A stretch of DNA of 64,000 nucleotides from Epiperipatus broadwayi (taxonomy: Eukaryota; Onychophora; Udeonychophora; Euonychophora; Peripatidae), in the NCBI GenBank assembly GCA_028023455.1, contig JAQFVV010000063.1, positions 6,950,271 to 7,014,270 on the forward strand, given 5' to 3'. Both the position numbers and the translations under genes were made by a program. Shown in pieces: positions 56,330 through 64,000 of the stretch; position 1 is the stretch's first letter, and each line of letters starts with the position of its first letter. The notes beneath the pieces were generated by a model. The model was not told the origin of the DNA and searched no databases. It was given only the letters and a program-made list of their open reading frames with translations.

Positions 56330-57425
56330 TAGCATCTCTTTTTAATATTACACCAGTAAGTTCCCTTTTTTTTTTTTCTATGTCTTTTCAAATTTCTAAG
56401 AATCAATTTAAAATTTCAACTGTCCATTTCTTATCATCTCTTTTATGAATATATCCAGTCCAATTCCATTTCATTTTTAAATGCATTTCTATAATATCAG
56501 TGACACCCATTTCTCTCTCATCCATGAATTTTGCTTTCAGTCTTTTTTGATACTTCTAGCATACATCTCTCTCCATTTCATTGATTGATCATCTACTAAG
56601 TCTTTAAGTCTCTGAACCATAAATAAGAAGTTATAAAATATACTTATTAAAATTTTCTTTTAATACTAAGTTATTTTTATTAAAAGCATTCCATTTAACT
56701 TTAATTCTATAACTACATTTCTATATGTATTAATAATTTGATAAAAGTATTTGTAACTTTGTTTTCAATCATGATTATCAATCTTCATTTTCTTCTGAGA
56801 AAATCCATTGAACATTACTTTAGTCTTTTTAGCATTTTCCTTTAGTATTATTTTTTATTTTTATATAATAATTCTTGCAACATTTCCTGAAGCTATAACG
56901 CATTATTTTCAAAAATAACCATATCATATTCAAAATCTAAATGATGTAAATAATCTTCATTTACTTTCCCACTTTGGGTTTTCTATTTTAATCCATAAAA
57001 TATTTCTTGTAAAACAGCTGTAAAAGTTTTGGGAATATAGAATAATTCTGTCATAAACCCTTCTCAGAATTAATCTTTTTAGTATCACCATATAATATAA
57101 TCAGTGCTGTTGTATTTTAATAAATGTTTTACAAGATGTAATTAATAATTTCTAGGTCATGGTAATATAAAAATTTACTGACTGTGGAAATGCTTATAGA
57201 ATAAGATGCCTTTTTCATGATCTACAAATCGAAAGCATAATAGTGACTTATATTCGTTATTCATTTTTATAACATATAACTTCTTTCAATGCTTGAATGC
57301 GATACACTATGCCAAAGCCATTTTTAAATCCAGGTTATTGTTTTGATTGATTCAAATCCAGAGTTTGTTATAGATAAGTTGCAATTATCTTTAACAAGAT
57401 TTTAAATAGAACAGATAGAACTTTG
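56330..57425 (-). mobile_element. RTE-clade LINE, copy 3, minus strand, 5' truncated
   Basis: On the minus strand the sequence runs from the RT region (FTKII-like TTAAAGATAATTGCAAC at about 57400, then LDLNQSKQ and PGFKNGFGIV near 57350) through a DFEYDMVIFENN block (about 56955-56920, FADD decayed) to the C-terminal MKWNWTGYIHKRDDKKWT (about 56475-56420). All match copies 1 and 2 in order. The extreme C-terminus and tail are lost near 56330. Many stops. Its truncated 5' end touches the truncated 5' end of copy 2 at about 57425. Confidence 0.8.
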
Positions 57426-59800
57426 ATAAACAGAATTGGTAAACAAATGAAAGATGAAAGTGCTATAGGTAATGTTGGTTATGGTAATAGAAATGAGAGA
57501 AGACATAGACTTGTGGAGTTTGCAGAAAAAGAAAAACTTTATATTATTAATTCTTTTTTTGAGAAAAATGTTAAAAGAAACTAGACATGGAAGCATCCAA
57601 ATGAAGGTACAGCAGAACTGGATTATATTTTAACTAACAGAAAATACATATTTCAAGATTGTAATGTTCTTAATAAATTTAACACAGGAAGTGATAATCA
57701 ATTAGCAAGATGTAAGATACATATTAATGCAAAACTAGAGAGACAAAAATTATTAAGAAAAACAATATTTACAGTTGATATTCCTAATCTTCAGAAACAT
57801 TCTAATGAACTTAAATTAAAACTTACAAATCAGCTTCAAATATTAGTAGATTTTGAACATGATTCAGATTTGAATGAAATTAATATGAAAATAACTTATA
57901 CACTTTTAAAAACTGCAACAAAGATATCTGGTAGAAAATAGCAGCAATTGACCAATAAAATTTCTACTGAGACTAGAGAATTTATGAAGCAAAGAAGGAA
58001 TATGAAGATATACAAAAATGATGCATTAAAAAGGATTGAATATCTCGAATTTTGTAAAATGGTGGGGAAAGAGTTGAATATGATATAAGAAAGTATAACT
58101 GTGAACTAGCAAGGAAAGCTATAGAAGAAAATGAAAGTTTCAAGAGTGTAAAACAACATTTTGGTATTGGTATGAAATTTATATCTGCAATGAGAAAAAA
58201 AGATGGAATTATTACTAAAAAGAGAGATATCATGAAATGGGTAGAAGACTTTTATCAAGAATTATATAGTAATAAAGAACAAGTACCTCTTATATCTATT
58301 ACATCTTCCGAATTGCCCAGAATTTTAAATGAAGAAGTGAGATGTGCAATTAAATATATAAAGAAAGGAAAGGCTCCAGGTAATGATGGAATTACAATTG
58401 ATGTATTAAAAGAAGCACGTGAAGAAATAGAAAATTTTTTGGCAAAATTATATACCAAATGTCTAAATGATAAAGATGTACCAGATGATTGGAAGAATGC
58501 AGTATTAATATTAATATTTAAGAAAGGCGATAAAGACGATATTAGAAATTACAGGCCTACAAGCCTTTTATCAGTTTTATACAAAAATTTTACCAAGATA
58601 ATTACAACTCGTCTACAGAGAATATTGGATTTCCACCAACCAAGAGAACAAGCTGGATTTAAAATTGGTTTTAGTACAGTAGATCATATCCAGGTATTAA
58701 GAGAAGTTATAGAAAGGACAAATGAATTTGAGGTGCCATTATGTTTTGGATTTGTAGATTATTAAAAGCATTTGATTCTATAAACATTTCTTCAGTGATT
58801 AAAGCATTGGATCATCAAGGTATAGATCCAGGATATTGTCATATTTTAAAGAATATTTATAAAAATGCAACAGCAACAATTAGATTACATAATGATATTG
58901 GGAAAGTCAACATTGAGAAGGGTGTAAGACAGAGGGACTCCATATCTCCAAATCTTTTGTGGATTATAATGGGAAGCTAAAGGAATGAAAGTAAATGGAG
59001 ATTATTTAAGTCATTTAGATTTTGCAGATGATGTAGTTGTTTTTGCAAATAATGCTTTAGAGCTGCAGGAAATGTTGCAGGAATTATCAGATGAAAGTAG
59101 AAAAGTAGGACTAAAGATAAATATTAAAAAGTCTAAAGTAATGTTTAATTGATTTTCTCAAAATATGAAAATAAAGATTGATTATGATGAGTTAGAAGCA
59201 GTTAACAGTTACCAATACCTTGGTCAGATTATTAATATGGATGGAAACATAGTGGATGAAATTAATCATAGAATTAAACTTGGTTGGAGTGCTTTTGGTA
59301 GAAATAACTAGATACTAAAAGGAAATATCCCTATGTGTTTGAAAAGGAAGGTTTTTAACAAATGTGTTTTACCAGTTCTTACTTATGGATCTGAGATTTG
59401 GACACTTAATAGAAGAGCAATACAGAGACTTCAGACCATTCAAAGAAGTATGGAGAGATGCATGTTGGGAGTAACAAAAAAAGATTGAAAACGTAATATA
59501 TGGGTAAGAGAACAAACAGGTGTTACTGACCTCATTGAAAAATTAAAGGATTGAAGTGGAGTTGGGCTGGACATATTGATAGAAGAGATGATAATAGATG
59601 GACAATTGAAATCTTAAACTGGATTCCAAGAGATTGTAAAAGACACTGAAACAGACCACATGTTAGATGGATGGATGAAATCAGAAAGTGTGCAGGGGTG
59701 ATGTGGAGAAGAGAAGCTAAAAATTGGAGAAGATGGATTGAACTTGGAGAGACCTTCATTCTGCAGTGGATTGATAATAGTTGATGATAATGATGAAGAT
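57426..59800 (+). mobile_element. RTE-clade LINE, copy 2, best preserved, 5' truncated
   Basis: Starts inside the APE endonuclease (RIGKQMKDESAIGNVGYGNRNER) and keeps its end (WKHPNEGTAELDYILTNRKY). RT: KGKAPGNDGI (58366), NYRPTSLLSVLYKN (58550), REQAGFKIGFSTVDHIQVL (58640), VDYxKAFDSI across a one-base frameshift (58756-58785), VRQRDSISPNL, and HLDFADDVVVFANN (59010-59052) with the intact FADD catalytic pair. The C-terminal domain ends WRRWIELGETFILQWIDN. The longest frame is 58172-58765 (197 codons); another is 58741-58980. The 3' end is TGATGATAATGATGAAGATAA. Few lesions compared with copies 1 and 3, so it is the youngest of the three, but not functional. Confidence 0.9.
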
Positions 59801-62800
59801 AAATATAATTTTCAATAATTATATCATTTATTTATTTTTTAACAGATACAAAAGTGCAAGTCTCAGTAGATTGAAAGAAAAAAAAATTAGAAAATAAAAT
59901 AAAAAGTTATAATTATTGTGCATACACTATGTAAAATAATAAAAATAAATAAAATATAGAGGCACAATAACATGATCTCTTTGTTACAGCTAATACACAG
60001 AGATTATAATGACATGAGAGGTTTATGACACTGATATTCTGTACTAATAAAAGTCAACAAAAACAATAAGTTAAAAAATGAAAAGAGAAAATAAGAAAAG
60101 AATAATGATGATTAATTTAGTTTTTAATATTAGTAATAATTATTAATAAATTGAAAGCTAAGTTACACTTTACAATTCAATGTAAAAAAATAACCACTAT
60201 ATAAAAACAGGTTAGTATATAATATTATCATTATTTATTTATGTTGTTCTCTTCAATTTTAATGTGAATCCACCTGTTGTATCAAATAAATATTTGTTAA
60301 TTTACTATTGGATCTCCTTTTTTAGGATGTTGTTCAGTCTTTTTAAAATTCATACTTGATCACAGATTAAACTGTATTGTGTTAGTACAAATGTGTTTTG
60401 CATGTTTGTATGAAAATATCTTAACACGTGTTCAGCATACAATCATGTCTAATCTAACCTATCTTTGACATCTCTGAATAACTACTAAGTGGCTACACAA
60501 AATAACTATTGAAACTCTGTGAACTTATTTAGACTGTTTATGTTTATATATTCAAGATCAGATACTTCTATTAATTAATAATTAAGACATATATAATTTG
60601 AGGACCCATTTAGGTGGAAAATTATATCCTTATATTATACAATATATATCTACAAAAACAATTATTTACTTTTGAAGCTATTCTTATGAAAATATTTTTA
60701 GTTTAACAATTTTTCTTATCAAGTATATAATGTTTTTTTTTTTTTTGTTTTCTTTGTCTTAATGAAAGTTGAAAAAATATAAATATTAAACAATATCAAC
60801 TAAAAATGATGTCTTTTGTTTTGACGAAACAAAAAATATTATACTTTATCATTACTCTTATTATTAGTTTAGAAAAGTAAACAATCATGGCACAAAAGAA
60901 ATATTTACAGTCTTAATTTGTTTAATATTTATCAAAACATATCAGACAGAGAAATGTAAACACAAAACGATTTATATTCTGTCATCGCGGTTTTAAAATT
61001 AATTGAAAAATGTTTTAAATATATTGAAAAAATAATCATAAAGTAGTCAAGTTTATAGAAATCCTTATTAATTTACTAATTATTCACTAGTTTTAAAAAG
61101 TTACATTTTAATATTATAAAGCCTTTGTAATAAATTAATTGGCAAAATATTAAAACATTCGTAATAAAATAAATATTGAAAAGAAATCAGAGAATTTTTG
61201 ATAAAAATTTTAAAAAAAGAAAATATAGTTTTTATAATATCAGAAAAAATTAAGTGGTTAATCATATGTTTGAAAATAATCGCAATGAAACTTTTTTAAA
61301 TCTTTTCTGCTCTTATGAAGATTAAAATCCTGAATATATTTATAATTTCACTCAACTGCTTAAATGTTTCATAAGATATATTAATACTAAAAGTTTATCT
61401 TAACTAAACGGTGAGTTTATTAATATGGAAAGTGTTAAAAAATTAAATAAACAATATTGGATCAGTTAATAATCTCAAAACAGTCATAAAAAGTCTGATA
61501 ATTAAGTATCGCTTCTTTAAAAAATAAAGAATTTTGTCGTTACAGTTAAAATACATCATGTTCTAAGTTTTTAATTATCTCTAGAAAAGCCTTATGCTTA
61601 AGAATGGTGTAGAAAAATTACACTACAGAAATATTATTCTTTACGAGTATAACCTTCGACATTTCTTTAAACTATGTGTATCAGTCAATAATACCATGGT
61701 TAATAGAATACATCTTACCCAAATTTGGACACATTTTTTATAATTCATATTAATGTAGTTATACAAAAGTGCATGTGCTTAAAATCCAGACATTTATGAA
61801 TAACCTTGAAAATTTTAAGTTCTCTTTTGGAATTTCAAATTCTTTATGATTTTGAAGTTGACTTAAATTTTAGCATTATACTTATTGTACAGCTAGTTTG
61901 ACACAGCTCAATTTCATACATTGTATATTTTCTGATAATTTATCAATTTTATATACTGATATTAGGAATGAAATCACCTTGAATATATCATGTAGTTTAT
62001 GAAGATTTTTCCAAGTCCAAATATTCAAAATTAAAAGTTTGAACAGATCATTTTTCATACCAATACCAAATAATTAATGCTTAGTTTAAATTTTTTATTT
62101 TATTTCTCTTACAAAAAAGACATTATTTAATCAATCACTTACCACACACAGCCAACGCCATTTTTGAAATAATTAGCTAAAAAAAAATGTCCACATTTTG
62201 TGGTACTGTAAAGTAATAAATCAGTTTAACTTTAATAATTTTGCTTCTATTATTATAAATATCTGGAATTAACAAAAGGATTTATTTTGTTCAGGTACTT
62301 AAGTAGAATTAATACTGTAATGAATTAAAAATCACATGAAGTACTAAAAATATAATTATTTCTTTAATAATTTTGGATATTTTAGGAAATAATTCATATA
62401 ATAATCACAAGAGATTCACACACATACCAGCACATATGCTATATGAATATATAAAGTTGGGAAATATTCTAACACTCTAAACACAGGATAGTCTTTGGAA
62501 ATGATAAAAATAAATCACCTTATCATTTTTACCTAAATTTATAAATATAGGCCAATCTTAAGCATTTAGAAATTTGCAGCATAGATTTCTTAACCAATCA
62601 CTTTTAATTCCTTTCACTATATATAATAAATGATATTTGCAACATTTTTACAATTTACTGCATGTTAAAAACTCTGTCTTGTGTTTAGAATGAGAGTGAT
62701 GCAGCACATGTATTGGGGATAATTCCCTTATATATTATGAATAAAACATGGCACTATATAAATAAATAATTAATTATATGTAAATAATTCATATAAAACA

Positions 62801-63655
62801 TTTCTTATATATTTTACCTATAAATATTATGTATAAATGTTTATAACCCTATAAAGTTATATTTTGTTTTTTGATTACTTTATATCAGAGAAGATTCAAA
62901 TTTGATAAATAAAATTGCATTATTATTCATATTTTTATATAAAGAGAAATATATATTCTATACATGGATTATTTTTAATAATTTAAATGAATAAAAAAAC
63001 ATTTTATTTCTGTTGAATGTTCCAAAATTCCAAGCATATTAATGTTTGGCAGAATATAAATTTTTAAAAATATTTGGATTGGAAATAGAAATTGAACATT
63101 AAAATGTTAAATAATAGATTAATGTTAATGAGGTTTATTGGAAGTATAGTTCAATTAACAGGCACCTATTCTTATATAAGCTGCAGAAATAAAGTTTTTG
63201 ACTAAATAGGGAAACTTTGATTTCACTTTGAGACCTTAAAAGGAATTAAGCAGAATAAATTCCTAATATCCATTCTAGAAATTATTATCATTCAGCTGTT
63301 ATTACTGTCTTGTTATTTGTGTAGTAAATGAACACAAATGACCTCTTATCCCACAACATATTAGTGTAGTGTAGTGCATCTGAATTTAGGATCAATAAAC
63401 ATCATGGGTTCTTTCCACTATGATCTAATAGGTCTTAACTAAATTGTCATTTCAATTTTTTGAGAATGGATGTGCAAATGATGTTTTTATAGATATGTTA
63501 CAATCATGACAGATAAAACTAAGGGTATGATCCATAAAAACAGAAGGCTGTAAAATCATCAGCATGGCAATGGATAGTGTCCAATGGCCATTCATTGATG
63601 ATCATTTGTTCGGGTGCCTAGTAACTGCAGGTAATTTCAAATAAGTGAAAAAAAA
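59801..63655. other. AT-rich DNA, no gene
   Basis: Nearly 4 kb without recognised coding or repeat signal. No tRNA-like or LTR-like landmarks seen. Confidence 0.5.
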
Positions 63656-63757
63656 GCATTGGTGGTCGAGTGGTCAGCACAGCTGTGCCTGACAGTTGTA
63701 CCAGATTTGCTGGTTAAACTTCCCAGCTGATGCTTTGACACATGGAAAAAAAAAAAA
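63656..63757 (+). mobile_element. tRNA-derived SINE, family S2
   Basis: AGCATTGGTGGTCGAGTGG (A box), TCAGCACAGCTG, TTGCTGGTTAAACTTCC (B-box position, decayed), GATGCTTTGACACATGG and an A15-type run. Matches 17058-17150. It is directly followed by RTE coding DNA. A 69-codon frame on the opposite strand here is not a gene. Confidence 0.75.
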
Positions 63758-64000
63758 AAAGAACACGAATTGGGAGAACTTTGTCTGATATTAAATGGGG
63801 AAACTGATGGACTTTGGGATATTAAAAGAAAAGGTGAAAATGCCATTGATTAAATAAATGGAATGTATTTTACTATACAGGCACAAATATGGAAAACACA
63901 AAAAGGAGTGATATCTGTTTCAAATAAAAAATGGAAAAAACAACATTGTATAGATTGATGGTATATCATACAAACTGACAACATTAGTAATTCAAATTAA
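63758..64000 (+). pseudogene. RTE-clade LINE, copy 4, endonuclease start, cut by window end
   Basis: Reads NELGELCLILNGETDGLWDIKRKGEN, matching the start of copy 1 (46325: LEGDLSNIKWGLIGHCEVKRK), then the tract of ACAGGCACAAA and VSNKKWKKQ corresponding to the endonuclease region before the catalytic GDFNA. At least one stop (TAA near 63849) is present. The element continues beyond the window, so its length is unknown. Confidence 0.7.

Overview
The window looks like repeat-dominated intergenic or intronic DNA from an AT-rich invertebrate animal genome. By eye it is roughly three quarters A+T, which I did not count. No intact cellular protein gene, rRNA, functional tRNA or CRISPR array could be supported. 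Every recognisable coding stretch is a decayed piece of a transposable element. The mix (RTE-clade LINEs, a second APE-type LINE, a Penelope-like element, a Ty3/gypsy gag-protease, a pogo/Tigger DNA transposon, several tRNA-derived SINEs and long (TA)n tracts) fits a protostome such as a mollusc or arthropod. I cannot name the species.

Layout. 1-7.3 kb: AT-rich DNA, a solo LTR on the minus strand (family C, 3718-5415) and a second LTR-like block (family D) carrying a TTAA-flanked MITE and a fresh 111-bp tandem duplication. 7.3-9.5 kb: leader, candidate primer-binding site, and decayed gypsy gag and aspartic protease. 9.5-19 kb: mostly unassigned AT-rich DNA with a head-to-head SINE pair, tRNA-like palindromes and a 950-bp Tigger-type MITE. 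19-26.7 kb: a (TAG)n array, a 5.5-kb LTR element with 1.5-kb LTRs, a polypurine tract and a broken coiled-coil ORF (family A), and directly beside it a family C solo LTR. 27.9-29.5 kb: decayed LINE reverse transcriptase. 30-41 kb: inverted-repeat elements, SINEs, a second LINE fragment and a tandem array of about 310-334 bp with a marked base-composition gradient. 46.3-49.0 kb: RTE copy 1. 49.2-51.6 kb: Penelope tails in inverted orientation around a Tigger-derived element. 52.9-54.5 kb: a family D solo LTR. 56.3-59.8 kb: two RTE copies with abutting 5' ends. 63.65 kb to the end: a SINE joined to the start of a fourth RTE copy.

The strongest theme is that at least three LTR families begin TG and end CA directly inside (TA)n tracts. 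Two unrelated elements even share one tract at about 25.01 kb. This points to LTR retrotransposons that prefer, or survive best in, TA microsatellites. Nothing here forms a working pathway. The window records old insertions, recombination to solo LTRs, nested insertions and inversions, with a few much younger events (111-bp duplication, microsatellites). Base identities were judged by eye throughout.
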